Source of the DNA: Lineus longissimus
Taxonomy: Eukaryota; Nemertea; Pilidiophora; Heteronemertea; Lineidae
Direction of reading: 5' to 3'
DNA length: 64,000 nt
Assembly (NCBI RefSeq): GCF_910592395.1
Contig: NC_088314.1
Span: 14,508,001-14,572,000 of the forward strand
Shown: in pieces, positions 1 to 11,474 of the stretch
Layout: the number at the start of each line of letters is the position of its first letter
How positions within the stretch are numbered: the first letter of the stretch is position 1
Made by a program: the position numbers and the translations under genes
Notes under the pieces: model-generated
What the model saw: the letters and a program-made list of their open reading frames with translations, nothing else
What the model was told of the DNA's origin: nothing
Database searches by the model: none

Positions 1-2400
1 ATGTCCACCAAATTAGACAAGGTTGGGGGGAACCCCGCCCGAGGCTTAGTTGGTTCGGACGAATTATTTTCTTTGTGTCGGGATTTTTCTATGTTAGATG
101 TATTTAGATCTCTTTATCCAAAATCAGTGTCCACAACGTGGCATTCAAAAGCCGTACACTGTAGGTTGGATCGTTTTTATATTTCTAAGGAATTAATGAG
201 TAGCGTCTCAAAATTCCTGGTATGCCCAACGCCAACAAGTATTTCTGATCACGACCTTATTATTATGAACATCGTTCCGAGTAATACTATTCACCTCGGG
301 CGAAGTTATTGGAAGTGCAATAACTCTATTATTTTTTACCACAATTTTGTTAAAAGTTTTTACGATTTTTGGTCAAGGAAAATGACCGGGTTTATTTTGA
401 CATTAAAAAACTGGGATGTTTTAAAGACAGATATTAAACATTTTATCATACAATTTTCAAGGCGTAAAGCTAATATTTCCAAAACCGTTATTAATTCTTT
501 AAGGAGGCAGTACTCTTTAGTTACAAAAAACCTCGTTATCTTCTTCTAGTCCTCAAGACTATAGTGATCAAATAAATGTTATTAGGGAACAGATCTCTGT
601 TTTAAATAATAAGGAGCTTTTTGGTGTTTTTATTCGTTCCAAATGTGATTTTTTAAAAGATTCGGAGAAACCCTCCAAATATCATTTTATCAAAGAAAAA
701 AGGCGTAGTGAGAAAAAAGTCATTGGCAAACTGGTTGTAGAAGGTCAAGTTTTTACGGACACGGAGTCCATTTCTAATGCTTTTAGGTCTTTTTATTCTC
801 AATTATTTTTTGATTAGGGTATTGACGCTGACCTCATGAATGATTTTCTTTCTAACCTTCCTCAGCTCTCGTCTTCTGATGCAGAGCTGTGTGATGGACC
901 TATTCTTTTAGAGGAAATTTTATCTGCACTGAAGGGCATGCAGAATAATAAATCGCCCGGTTCTGATGGTTTAGGTAAGGAGTTTTATCTAGGGTTCTTT
1001 GATCTGGTAGGCCCATTGTTAGTTTCACTTTATCGTCTTATTTTTGATGAGGGCGTTTTGTCTGAGTCCCAGCGGCTCTCTTATATATCTTTGTTGTGTA
1101 AGGATCCTAACAATTCAGAGGATATCAAAAATTGGAGGCCTATATCTCTTTTGAATATTGATTACAAAATTTTGTCCAAGATTTTGACTACTCGTTTAGG
1201 CAATGTTATGCCATCTATTGTTCATATTGATCAGACGTCCGGGATCAAAGGACGATCTATCACAGATAATTTACATTTACTACGTAACATTTTTGATTTT
1301 GTCAGCCAAAAAGATATTCCCTGTGCTTGGATTAATTTGGATTTTTTAAAGGCATTCGATAGGTGTTCACATCAATTTCTTTTCGAAGCAATCACCCGTT
1401 ATGGTTTTAATGATTCTTTTACGAAATGGATTCGTATTCTTTATAATAATGTTTGTTCTTCTGTTATCGTTAACAATCATATTTCTAAATCTTTTCCATA
1501 TTCACGCGGGGTACGACAAGGTTGTAGTATTTCACCTTTATTATTTGTTTTGTGTTTAGAGCCGATGGCTATTAAAATACGTAAGGAAGAGGCCATTAAA
1601 GGATTGTCCCTCCCAGGCCGGCCGGGAGCAGTAAAAAATATTATGTTTGCCGATGACGTCACTGGTGTTGTTACCAGTGACAGAGGCATGGCCTCTTTCA
1701 TGAATATTGTTAAACTTTTTTGCTTTGCTACAGGGTTTTCTCTCAATCTTATTAAGTCCAAAGGGTTTTTTCTTGGGAAGTGGAAGTCGCGGAGCGACCA
1801 CCCCTTTGGCATTTCTTGGCCGGACAGAGTAAAATTGTTGGGTTGTCTTTTTGGGTATACAGTTTCACACGATGATGTTTGGGGTCCTATTTTTAATAAG
1901 TTTGTCAAGGTTCTTAATTTTTCTAAATTGTCGGGTCTTACTCTAAAACAGAAATCTATGATTATTAATACGTTTGCTTGTTCGAAAATATGGTATACTG
2001 GTAGTGTTTATTTCATGCCTAAATGTTATATTGATAAATTCCAAATAGCCATTTTTAAGTTTCTCTGGCCTCGTGGCCATTTTGAGCCTTTGGCTCGGTC
2101 CACTCAATTTCTTCCCTTTTTATCCGGCGGTCTCGCCATTGTAAACATAGCACTAAAATTATCAGCCTTATTAATAAACCACATGTGTACTTATATTGTT
2201 AATTTTGATACCGCCTGGCACCCTTTCACCAATTACTGGTGCGCCTTGCACTTTCAGAAATATAATAAGAATTTATGGTCAAACTCTTCTCCTCATAATT
2301 CCCTTTCATCACCTTTTTATCAAAAAGCCATTAAAGACTTTGTTCACTTAAAATCTATTTTTCCAAAATTTGATCACACTAAAGCCTCTGTTAAAACAAT

Positions 2401-2426
2401 GGCTGGTATTTTAGAATGTTCCTTTA
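2401..2426 (+). repeat. Harbinger left terminal inverted repeat
   Basis: 26 bp, exact reverse complement of 5135-5160. Perfect identity of the two ends suggests that insertion is fairly recent even though both genes carry a stop. Confidence 0.95.
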
Positions 2427-2704
2427 GTCTAAAGGTACACCTTTAGCCTATTGTTCTCATGTAAAGTCACCCTTTCGCGATTTTAGAATGAACCTTTCTT
2501 TGCATCAAAAAGTTGACCTTTTCTCTCTCCCTTTCGTAAGGTACGCATGGTTTTTAAAATGTTCCTTATCTAAAAGTTGACCTTTATTTTGGCTAAGGAA
2601 TTCCTTTATTCCTAAGGTTGGTCGAGACCAACCTTTGAGTCTCCCTTTAGCTTGGTGTAGACTACCAGCTCTGTCATTTTGCTCGCGACGTTCAAACTAT
2701 CAGC

Positions 2705-3748
2705 ATGGGAGACTACATACGGAGGGTCCAGAATATAGAGAGGCTGCAGATTGCTGCTCGCCCACGAATTCCAAGGATTCGTCACACTATTTATGTGGAT
2801 CCAGATGTACGAAGGAATGATGAACAATTCCGAAAACGTTACCGTTTTGCCAGGGAAGGATTCAGGCAAATTCTCGATATGTTTCGCGACAATTTACCCG
2901 AGCCAATTGACAATCGTGGAAACCCAATCCCACCGGAAATTCAGGTGAAAGCAGCGCTGCGATTTTATGCCACAGGAAATTTTCAAATTGTTGCTGGGGA
3001 TTTGACCGATATTTCCCAACCTTCACTTTCAATAATTGTTGTGAAAGTTTCAAACGCCATCGCAAGGAAACGACAACAGTTCATTAGGATTTCAGAACAG
3101 GAGGCTGCAAGAGCCATGCAGCGCAAATTCAAAGATATTGCTGAATTTCCGTACGTAATCAGCTGTGTAGATGGTGTCCACGTACAAATTCAACCCCCGC
3201 CTGTGGAGAATAAGGAAATATATCGTTGCAGAAAGAGCTTCATGTCATTAAACGTGCAAGGCATTTGTGATGCCGACCTCCGTTTCATAAATGTTGTTGC
3301 CAGATGGCCAGGTTCCACCCACGACTCGCGCGTCTTCGACAACAGCTTGATTTTCAACAGATTTGAAAATAACGAACTATCAGGTTTACTGCTCGGTGAT
3401 TAGGGATACCCGTGTCGACCATTTTTGATGTCACCTTTCCGCAACCCAGTTGGTCAAGCAGAAATACGCTACCATCAGGCACATGTTAGAACCCGTTCAA
3501 CGGTTGAACGTACATTTGGAATCTGGAAGAAGCGGTTCCCTTGTTTGAAATTCGGGATACGCTGCAAAATCTCCACAGCAATGAAGATAATAGTTGCAAC
3601 CGCTGTCCTGCACAATTTTGCCAGGGACATAGGGGATCCTGACTTTGAGCGTGATGAAGATGACGATGATGAGGATGAGCTTCAGCTAAATGACGATGCA
3701 CTTGGTAATGCAGTGAGACAGACAATTGTACAACAATATTTTCTGTAG
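2705..3748 (+). pseudogene. Harbinger DDE nuclease (HARBI1-like transposase), one in-frame stop
   Basis: Transposase that cuts and joins transposon ends in the nucleus. ATG at 2705; about 348 codons, normal for HARBI1-type nucleases. Catalytic residues are all visible: Asp156 in CVDGVHV, Asp207 in GSTHDSRVF and Glu268 in STVERTFG. An acidic tail (DEDDDDEDE) closes the protein. A single TAG at 3401-3403 sits inside the usual LLGDxGYP motif. The frame continues unchanged on the far side, so this is one nonsense mutation and not a frameshift. Without readthrough the second half, with the catalytic Glu, is lost. Family assignment is from the DDE motif set and its Myb-like partner gene. Confidence 0.93.
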
Positions 3749-3813
3749 TTATCAGATTTTATCAGTGGTTCACTGACAGTACACCTCGCTGTTCAGATGA
3801 CATTTACCAGTGG

Positions 3814-4850
3814 TTAATTCATCTGAGAGTACATTTGGTACAAAGAATAACTGGATTCATTTGAACCACTGGAAGCAGGAGAATTAATTCTGTCCTGTAA
3901 CTTTTGGACAAAGTCCTGTTGCATTTTCAACAGTTTCATACATTCCTCGTGTTCATCCTCTTCAAATGCCATATTCTGCCTCAGATGTTTAATGTGCATG
4001 TCATGTTCCGTTTGTTGCATCATGAGTGCCCTGTCAACAGCTGACATACTAGTGCTGGAATGTTCTGATGAAGGCATCGATTCAGATGTGTTTGGACGTT
4101 TTGATGTGGTTTTCCCTCCTTTCTTTGGCTCTGAGGCTGCCGGCTTAGGTTGAGGTGTTGTCAAGGATGGGGTGGGGCTGTCAATTACGACACTTAATGG
4201 TGAATACTCCAGTTCTTCTACATTGGCATTTCCTTCGGATGTTGAAGGCTCCATCAATAAGACATTTGCATCTGAAATGTTTAACAAGGTGTATCAATTT
4301 AAACATTCTCGATCAAGTAGTGATGAAACGTACCACATTTGGAGAAATGTTTGTAGAGAGCTGTAATAGATTGCAAAAATAAAGATACATGTATCTGATA
4401 CTGAACGTGTAACGTACCTTGTTTATGGTGACCAACGTCATCATCAAAATCATTGTCCAGTGGATCCAGCCCATCGCTGCAGAGTGAGGCCACCATGTGG
4501 GACGTGTCATCTGCTGTTGCGTCTGGATCGATAGTGCCGCCACCTGTCTGCCTTCGATCTTTCTTTTCCATGCTCACATCCTTCTTAGCCTTCGTCTTCA
4601 GATTATCCCAGACCTTTTTGAGGGTTTTAACATCAGCAGGCTGTATCCCCTTCTGCGAGTTAAAAGCTGCGGCGATGCGGTCCCACGCTTGGGACTTTGC
4701 CCTTTTCGCCTTCGATGTATTTTGTTTGACATCCAGGATGGACTTCTCCTTGACCAGTATCGTTGCTACCAAATTCTTCTCTAGCTCCGAAAATATTCTG
4801 CGTGTCTTTTTCACTGATGCGCCTTTTCCCTGTGTTTACTCCATCGCCAT
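3814..4850 (-). pseudogene. Harbinger Myb/SANT-like DNA-binding protein, two exons, early stop
   Basis: Partner protein that in this superfamily binds transposon ends and brings the nuclease to them. Exon 1 runs 4850-4418 and exon 2 4271-3814. The intron 4417-4272 has a donor AAG|GTACGT and an acceptor TTTCAG|ATGC, and the phase joins correctly (..HHKQ|DANVLL..). The N-terminal helix-turn-helix region contains FSELEKNLVATILVKEK and WDRIAAAFNSQ, followed by an acidic stretch and a C-terminal coiled-coil-like region. Predicted length is about 296 codons. The ATG at 4850 is followed by TAA at codon 5 (4838-4836), so translation would need a downstream start. There is no in-frame ATG before the helix-turn-helix; GTG at 4814 is not a normal eukaryotic start. 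Confidence 0.82.
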
Positions 4851-5535
4851 TTTACTACTACTGGGCCTAGTGCCACTAGCAGACGACAGAACACTGCTTG
4901 GCAAACATCTGTTGCATCATTCCCATTGTGCACTGATGAGATAATCGGTTAAAGTTACGCCTTTCGTAAGGAACACTTACAAAATGTCCTCAAAAAGTGG
5001 ACCTTTCATTAAAGGTGTACCTTTACAAAGGAATTGCATTAAGTCGGTTCTAAAAACGAAAACCAAAATGTGTACCTTATGGAAGGGACACCTTCCGAAA
5101 GGAGACCTTAGCAAAAGTTAACCTTTGGCCAAAATAAAGGAACATTCTAAAATACCAGCCTATATATTCCATGCTACTTGGCACAATTACAAAGCCCCCA
5201 CGATGTATTACTTTGTTTCCATCTATTAATTTTAAAAATGTATTTATAAACCTGCACGATCAGTTTATTGACCCCGCTTCACGGGACGTTTCGTACAGAC
5301 TGATCGTGCAGGTATTACCCGTTAATAATCAAATATTTCAATGGTCTCGTGGCCAATATGGGCTTAGGCCTTGCTCTTTTCATTGTGGTTTTGGTCACGA
5401 GACGTATCAACATTTATTCTATTATTGTACTCTTGTAAAACCATTAAAGTCTTTGCTAAGTGATTTTTTCTCTCTTTTTGATATAAAATTAAAATTCGAA
5501 CACATATACCTATTAAATATCTATGTTAAAGATCC

Positions 5536-5726
5536 TGGATAGGAGTTAATAGTTTCCCAGTAGGATGTGACTGTCTTCGGCTCACATCCGGCTGGTGCGG
5601 ACTTGGTCCGCGGGGGTCGAATGGCGCGCTGAAGAAGAAGGACGGAGATCGAATTTTGTAGCAAAGAATTCCTGAATAAAGCGGAAGAACTGTTATGTTT
5701 TATATCGTCTAAGAGTCTAATAACCA
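5536..5726 (+). repeat. BEL/Pao 5' LTR
   Basis: 191 bp, starts TG and ends CA (TGGATAGG..AATAACCA). Contains AATAAA (CTGAATAAAGCGG), a likely polyadenylation signal. Differs from the 3' LTR by one G in a run of five. Confidence 0.95.
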
Positions 5727-5728
5727 AG

Positions 5729-5741
5729 TGGTAGCAGAGCG
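5729..5741 (+). other. Primer-binding site of the BEL/Pao element
   Basis: TGGTAGCAGAGCG starts 2 nt after the 5' LTR and begins with TGG, complementary to a tRNA CCA end. The priming tRNA was not identified. Confidence 0.7.
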
Positions 5742-5790
5742 TAGTTATCAATATAGTATAGAGACTTTAAAGCATAGAGTTCCGAAAAAA

Positions 5791-6363
5791 ATGAGTAAAG
5801 ATCGAGCCGACCTCCCGCGCCCTGGCCGCTCGCAGGACGCGCCATCAGAACAAGACATGCAAGTTGCACGTGTTGATGTACACGATGTACGTAGCGAAGG
5901 CACGCATACAGAAGACGGTGAACAGGATGAGTATAACCTCAATGGATTGCATGCTGATGATGATGATGAGCGTGAGAAATGTTCTGAAAAAGAGGTGAGA
6001 GAATGGAAAGCACAGAAAGCTGTAGATAAAGCAGGTTTTACAAAGACAAGAAGAAAACTGGCGTCGTTGCTGGACGATGTGTTGGAAGAGTTAGGCCTAG
6101 ACACCGATAGGGATACATCCTTGAGTGAAGATGCCCGTAATCAAATAGAAGCAGCTGCCAAGAAGGTTGATGATGCTCAAGAGAGGGCGATGAGAACCAT
6201 GTCGAAGCTGACCTACGCGTATTTAGACAATGGAAAACTTGAAGATTTCGACAAAATCTCTGATGAGATGGAGAAGATTGCGCAAGAGTATGACGACATA
6301 AGCAAGAAACTCGAGGAGTTTATGTATCAACGAAGAAAAAGCGTGTTGAGGAAACGCCAGTAG
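5791..6363 (+). CDS. BEL/Pao gag, N-terminal part
   Basis: 190 codons from ATG 5791 to TAG 6361-6363. The protein is highly charged and helical, with an acidic N-terminal half (DDDDEREKCSEKEVREW) and a likely coiled coil (about residues 105-185: heptad-like E/K/L spacing in ISDEMEKIAQEYDDISKKL). It is gag by position, between the primer-binding site and pol. It ends in a different frame from the following gag-pol frame (+1 offset between frames), and the downstream frame is open from 6294, giving a 70-nt overlap. In BEL/Pao, gag and pol usually form one ORF, so this is either a programmed shift or a mutation. I see no classic slippery heptamer in the overlap. Confidence 0.7.
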   Translation: MSKDRADLPRPGRSQDAPSEQDMQVARVDVHDVRSEGTHTEDGEQDEYNLNGLHADDDDEREKCSEKEVREWKAQKAVDKAGFTKTRRKLASLLDDVLEELGLDTDRDTSLSEDARNQIEAAAKKVDDAQERAMRTMSKLTYAYLDNGKLEDFDKISDEMEKIAQEYDDISKKLEEFMYQRRKSVLRKRQ

Positions 6364-6365
6364 TA

Positions 6366-9300
6366 ACCAGCAGTCCAAGAAGGCCGCCCCCTAGTGTTAC
6401 CACTGCCAGTGGTACCAGTGACACTATCACCAGTCGTGGTACTACCACTACTAGCAGCAGTAGTACCAGCCCAAGCTCAAGACCAGTTGCTGCAGCGGTC
6501 ACGACCAGCAGTTCCCGTAGAGTCTCATCCGGAAGTTCCAGTTCTCAGGCCGTTGAGTTTGATCCTACAAGGCATTTAACCCGCGTTACTATCCCCAAGT
6601 TTAGTGGTGATAAGAGAAACTACTCAGCATGGAAGGCTGCCTTCACTAGTTGCGTCGATGAAACCACTATCACTGCAGAGTACAAGCTGTTGAGACTTAG
6701 AGAATGCCTTACTGGTGAAGCTCTGAAAGTTGTTGATGGGTTGGGGTATTCAGCGTCTGCATATGAAGTTGCTAAGGATCGCCTGGAGAGAAAATACGGA
6801 GGCCAGAGGAGGCAGCTTATCCTGAGACTGGATGAGTTAGAGAAGTTCAAGCAAGTCCGTGATGGGAATGCAAAGGATTTAGAGAAATTGGCAGAACTAT
6901 TAGATGTCATCACAGTTAATTTGAAGGATGCGCACCAGGAATCTGAATTGGGCAGTGGCAGTTTGTTTCTGTCAATACAGCGGAAACTGAGTGAGCTTCT
7001 CCTTGCACGCTACCACAGATGGGCCTATGATAAAGCAAAAGAGAAAACTGTGATGTCCCTTCGAGAATTTGTAAATGAAGAAACAGAGTTTCAAGTCAAC
7101 GCTATGGAAGCCATCAATGGTGTGAGGGATTTTCCCAAGAAAGACCCAAGAAAAGATAGGAGCTTTGTCACGTCACAAAGTAGCACAGACCGTCAATCAC
7201 AGTCACACTCCGGAGCCATGGGAAAATACACCAGATCATGCAATGTATGCGGTTCAGAGCATGGAGCATGGGAATGTGACAGCTTCAGGGCGATGTCAGT
7301 GGACCTGCGGTGGAAAACAGCCAAAGAAAAGAAACTTTGCTACAGATGTCTTAGCGGTAATGGTCACAGAGCAGAAAAGTGCCCAAGGACACATCAATGC
7401 AAGATAGATGGCTGCAAACAGACACACCACCGGTTGCTGCATGGAAAAGCGAAGAGAGCTGAATGTCGTCGACCCATGGAAGGGAGTGGTAACTACCAAG
7501 ACTCAGATGAGAGCACAATGGCAACAGTGACACTGGCTGCAAAGAACTCGAGTGAAATCGCGCTGAGAACCGTTCCAGTCATAATAAAGCATGGTGGAAA
7601 AAGAATAAAGACTAACGCCTTGCTAGATGATGCGAGTACATCGACCTACATAGATGCAAACTTAGCTGCAGAACTCGGAGTGCAAGGGAAAATTGAACAA
7701 ACCACAGTTAACGTCCTAAATGGAAAGCTGAAGACATTCACCACCATGCCAGTTGAAGTGGGAATAGAAAGTTTGAATCGACGAGTAGATATGAAGATTT
7801 GGGCAAAGACAGTGGATAAAGTCACGGGTGATTTAAAAGCAACAGATTGGTCTTTGAAGCAGGATCAATATAGCCATTTGAAAGATATCCAGTTTCCAAA
7901 GATTGGTAAGAGAACCTCAGTGGATCTCCTGATAGGTGCAGATTACAGTGAGCTACATCAAAGCATTCGAGACGTCATTGGTCGACCTGGTGAACCAACA
8001 GCGAGAGAGACAAGACTGGGATGGACGTGTATCGGTCCGGTAGGGACTCCCTCGGGCCAAAAGAGGGAGGCAACCAACATGGCTCACAGCTTCTTCACCA
8101 AGGAGTCGCCATTGCTGCATGAAATCAATGATAACCTGAGAGCATTTTGGGAGATAGAGAGCATCAGCAAAGTGAATGAAGGACAAACCCCCTTGAATGA
8201 GATTGATCGGAAAGTGCTGCAGAATGCCAGATCGTCAGTCAAGATAGTAGAGGACAGATATCAAGTGGCCGTACCATGGAAGGGAAACCACCTCCCAGCA
8301 ATGCCAGATAGCCGGGAGATGGCTGAGAAACGGCTGATATCAACAGAGACCAAACTGCAGAAAAATCCAGAGCTTGGAAAAAGTTACTCCCGAGTCATTC
8401 AGCAATACCAAGAAAAGGGTTACATTAAGAAGATCAAGGATGATGAGAGAAATAGTCATCAGTGGTACCTACCACACTTCCCTGTGGTCCGTCCTGACAA
8501 GAGCACAACAAAAACAAGGATAGTTTTCGATGCCTCGGCGAAAGTTGACGGAGTCAGTTTGAATGACAATATAAATACAGGACCGAAGATCCAAAACGAG
8601 CTGTTCGAGGTATTACTGCGCTTTAGGAGGTACCCAGTTGCTATTGTTTGCGACATAGCGGAGATGTACCTGCAGATATCCTTAGAAGAAGAAGATAAAA
8701 GGTATCACCGATTTCTGTGGCGGGACCTAGAAGACAGGACAAGAGATCCAGAGACGTTTGAGTTCCAGCGACTTGTTTTTGGAATCAACAGCTCACCGTT
8801 TTTGGCACAGTTGATTTCTCAAGAGCATGCAAGAGCCCACCAGACACAGTGCCCTAGAGCAGCAGAGGCAATTTTGAAGTCAACTTACATGGACGACACT
8901 CTTGACTCAGTGAACGATGATGAACAGGGAAAAAAGCTGTACAGAGAGTTATCAGCATTGTGGAAAGGAGCTGGGATGCATGCCAGAAAATGGTTGTCCA
9001 ACTCACCCGAAGTTTTAGCCATCATACCAGATGAAGATAGAGCTTCAGAGATTAATTTGGAGGAGGGATATTTGCCATCAGTAAAGGCCCTTGGAGTGCT
9101 GTGGAAGGCGGAAGAAGACGCGTTCTGTTATCGGCTGACACCCCCTGCTGCTGATCTCAAGCTTACGAAGAGGAGCCTACTGCGAAGAATAGCAACCATT
9201 TTTGATCCCCTTGGGTTGATGTCGCCATATGTTATACAAGGAAAAATCATCATGCAGGATGTATGGATGTGTGGCGTGGAATGGGATGAAGAATTGCCAG

Positions 9301-11468
9301 AGGAGATTGAAAAGAAAGCTTGGGATTGGATAGTTGAAATCACAGGGTTGGCCCAAGCCAGGATCCCTAGATGCCTACAACTTGCTGAGGAGATGACAAG
9401 TTTCCAACTTCACACCTTTGGTGATGCCTCAAAAGATGCATATGGGACTGTGGTGTATGCAAGAAGCACCTATGCCAGTGGAATGGTAGCCACAAGGATT
9501 GTAGCGTCCAAGACCAAGGTTGCACCGTTAACCTCAGTGAGCATCCCGAGACTAGAGATGATGGCGGCGGTCCTAGGACTTCAACTCAGTCTGAGCATTG
9601 TAGCAGCATTGGCCACCAATGTCAAGGAGGTGGTGTTTTGGAGTGATAGTCAAAACGTTCTCTGGTGGATAAAGCGACCTAGCAGAAAACTGAAACCTTT
9701 CGTTGCCAACCGAGTAGGCCTGATACAGCAACATACAGACCCTCAACAGTGGAGATATGTGCCAACCAAAGAAAACCCAGCAGACCTGCCTTCAAGAGGT
9801 GTAAGAGCAAAAGACCTAGCAGAGTCCAGCCTATGGTGGGACGGCCCAGAGTTTTTACAGAGGGATTCTTCAGAGTGGCCAGAGAGAGTTGTTGGACAGG
9901 GAGATGAAGTCCAGGATGAAATGAAAAATGAGAGCAGTTACCTCAGCTTGGAAGAAAAGAACAGTCTAAAACAAGTGATGAACCTTGCAGATACAAGACT
10001 AGACCCTTCCCGATTCTCCAGCTGGCAGAGATTGACACGTGTTCATGCATGGGTGCAGCGGTTTATCGGAAATTGTCAGGCAGCCCACACTGAGAGGAAA
10101 CAAGGAGAACTAGAAGTTGAGGAAGTAAAAGCGACTGAGTTACTCTTGATTAGACAGTGCCAAAAAGAAGCCTTTGCAGAGGAGTATAGCGCGTTATGCC
10201 ATGGAAGGGAGCTGCCCAAGTCCAGTCAAATAGCTGGCCTGACAAAATTAGATGCCGACTTCTTACTTCGTAGCAACAGTCGTCTAGCTTATGCTGATAA
10301 TCTGTCCTATGAAGCCAAGTTCCCGATAATACTACCGAGAAAACACCACGTGACCCAGTTACTGGTGAGATTCTACCATGAAAGAGAGAATCATGTAGCT
10401 GGGACAAACAAGATCTTGTCAGAGATGTCAGCCAAGTATTGGATTATTAGAGGTCGAGAGGAGATCCGGGATTGGGAGGCTAAGTGCGCAGCCTGTGAAC
10501 GTAAGAAGGCAAGAGTAACGTCACAATTGATGGCCCCCCTGCCAAGAACAAGAGTGAGTCCACCAATGAGAGCCTTCTCAGTTTCTTCAGTCGACTATGC
10601 TGGACCGTTTCTTACTAAGCAAGGACGAGGGAGAGTACAAACTAAGAGATACCTGTGCCTATTTACTTGCCATGCCTCGAGGGCGGTACACTTGGAGATG
10701 GCATATGCTTTAGATACCAACTCGTTCCTGAATGCCTTCAACAGATTTACTCACCGTAGAGGCGTCCCAGTAGAAGTTACTTCAGATAATGGCACGAACT
10801 TCGTTGGGGCTAACCGAGAATTGATGGAATTGGTCACCCAGCTGGACCAAGTGAGAGTAACTAGAGATGGAGCAGCGCGAGGAATAAAATGGAGGTTTAA
10901 TCCGCCACATGGACCTCACTTTGGTGGAATTCATGAAAGTCTGGTGAAGAGTGCAAAGAAGGCGATATATGCTGTACTTCAGAAAGCAGACATCACAGAT
11001 GAAGAGCTGAGCACTGCATTCACTGGAGCTGAAGCCCTGCTCAATTCCAGGCCGTTGTCTTACCAGTCAGCAGATTCCAAGGATGCTCCCCCTATAACAC
11101 CTAACCACTTTCTATTTGGTCAGTGCGGCGGACAGTTTGCCCCAGAAGAGATAGATAGCTCAGATTTCAACCCAAGACGACGATGGAGGAGAGTTCAGGA
11201 GCTACTGAAGGAATTTTGGTCCCGGTGGTTAAAGGAGTGGCTCCCTCTGTTGCGTCAGCGCCACAAGTGGAGAGATGTCAAGAAGGATTTAGAAGTAGGA
11301 GACGTTGTACTGGTGGCAGATCCTGGATCAGTGAGAGGAGATTGGCCAATGGGACGAGTAACAGAAGTGTTTACCGGCAGAGATTGTCATCGTCGAGTGG
11401 TCAAAGTCCAGGTTGGCGAGAAGACTATGATAAGGCCAATCGTCAGGTTGTGCCCCCTGCAGTGCTGA
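6366..11468 (+). CDS. BEL/Pao gag-pol polyprotein (C-terminal gag, protease, RT, RNase H, integrase)
   Basis: One long open frame of about 1700 codons (open from 6294). Order: a Ser/Thr-rich linker; a gag domain of the DUF1759 type (about 6560-7130); zinc knuckles CNVCGSEH (about 7239) and CYRCLSGNGH; the aspartic protease motif LLDDAST (about 7620); RT with IVFDASA, the palm Asp in VCDIAEMYLQ and YMDD at 8886-8897; RNase H (HTFGDASKDAYG about 9410, PRLEMMAA); integrase with an HHCC zinc region (about 10380-10500) and DDE residues in SVDYAG, TSDNGTN and FGGIHES; then a DUF5641-like C-terminus with RRWRRVQELLKEFW and GDVVLV. All catalytic residues are present and there is no internal stop, so the enzyme part looks functional. 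The stop TGA is at 11466-11468. Confidence 0.95.
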   Translation, partial: TSSPRRPPPSVTTASGTSDTITSRGTTTTSSSSTSPSSRPVAAAVTTSSSRRVSSGSSSSQAVEFDPTRHLTRVTIPKFSGDKRNYSAWKAAFTSCVDETTITAEYKLLRLRECLTGEALKVVDGLGYSASAYEVAKDRLERKYGGQRRQLILRLDELEKFKQVRDGNAKDLEKLAELLDVITVNLKDAHQESELGSGSLFLSIQRKLSELLLARYHRWAYDKAKEKTVMSLREFVNEETEFQVNAMEAINGVRDFPKKDPRKDRSFVTSQSSTDRQSQSHSGAMGKYTRSCNVCGSEHGAWECDSFRAMSVDLRWKTAKEKKLCYRCLSGNGHRAEKCPRTHQCKIDGCKQTHHRLLHGKAKRAECRRPMEGSGNYQDSDESTMATVTLAAKNSSEIALRTVPVIIKHGGKRIKTNALLDDASTSTYIDANLAAELGVQGKIEQTTVNVLNGKLKTFTTMPVEVGIESLNRRVDMKIWAKTVDKVTGDLKATDWSLKQDQYSHLKDIQFPKIGKRTSVDLLIGADYSELHQSIRDVIGRPGEPTARETRLGWTCIGPVGTPSGQKREATNMAHSFFTKESPLLHEINDNLRAFWEIESISKVNEGQTPLNEIDRKVLQNARSSVKIVEDRYQVAVPWKGNHLPAMPDSREMAEKRLISTETKLQKNPELGKSYSRVIQQYQEKGYIKKIKDDERNSHQWYLPHFPVVRPDKSTTKTRIVFDASAKVDGVSLNDNINTGPKIQNELFEVLLRFRRYPVAIVCDIAEMYLQISLEEEDKRYHRFLWRDLEDRTRDPETFEFQRLVFGINSSPFLAQLISQEHARAHQTQCPRAAEAILKSTYMDDTLDSVNDDEQGKKLYRELSALWKGAGMHARKWLSNSPEVLAIIPDEDRASEINLEEGYLPSVKALGVLWKAEEDAFCYRLTPPAADLKLTKRSLLRRIATIFDPLGLMSPYVIQGKIIMQDVWMCGVEWDEELPEEIEKKAWDWIVEITGLAQARIPRCLQLAEEMTSFQLHTFGDASKDAYGTVVYARSTYASGMVATRIVASKTKVAPLTSVSIPRLEMMAAVLGLQLSLSIVAALATNVKEVVFWSDSQNVLWWIKRPSRKLKPFVANRVGLIQQHTDPQQWRYVPTKENPADLPSRGVRAKDLAESSLWWDGPEFLQRDSSEWPERVVGQGDEVQDEMKNESSYLSLEEKNSLKQVMNLADTRLDPSRFSSWQRLTRVHAWVQRFIGNCQAAHTERKQGELEVEEVKATELLLIRQCQKEAFAEEYSALCHGRELPKSSQIAGLTKLDADFLLRSNSRLAYADNLSYEAKFPIILPRKHHVTQLLVRFYHERENHVAGTNKILSEMSAKYWIIRGREEIRDWEAKCAACERKKARVTSQLMAPLPRTRVSPPMRAFSVSSVDYAGPFLTKQGRGRVQTKRYLCLFTCHASRAVHLEMAYALDTNSFLNAFNRFTHRRGVPVEVTSDNGTNFVGANRELMELVTQLDQVRVTRDGAARGIKWRFNPPHGPHFGGIHESLVKSAKKAIYAVLQKADITDEELSTAFTGAEALLNSRPLSYQSADSKDAPPITPNHFLFGQCGGQFAPEEIDSSDFNPRRRWRRVQELLKEFWSRWLKEWLPLLRQRHKWRDVKKDLEVGDVVLVADPGSVRGDWPMGRVTEVFTGRDCHRRVVKVQVGEKTMIRPIVRLCPLQC

Positions 11469-11474
11469 CATGTT

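Larger units (their letters stand above)
2401..5160 (+). mobile_element. PIF/Harbinger DNA transposon nested in A1
   Basis: Perfect 26-bp terminal inverted repeats begin GGCTGGTATTTTAGAATG (2401-2426) and are mirrored at 5135-5160. The element carries the standard Harbinger pair: a DDE nuclease on the plus strand and a Myb/SANT-like DNA-binding protein on the minus strand, arranged tail to tail. Subterminal regions (2427-2704 and 4851-5134) hold many short AAAGG/CCTTT motifs and copies of TTTAGAATG, likely transposase-binding sites, and no gene. The usual 3-bp target duplication is not clean: flanks read AAT and TAT. LINE copies without the insertion read TTAAAACAATATATTCC here, which confirms the insertion point. 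Confidence 0.93.

Noticed and set aside
6294-6363. Programmed -1 frameshift site between BEL/Pao gag and pol
   Set aside because: The AGAAAAAGC run is not a standard X-XXY-YYZ heptamer in the gag frame and I see no clear downstream pseudoknot, so I report the offset only.
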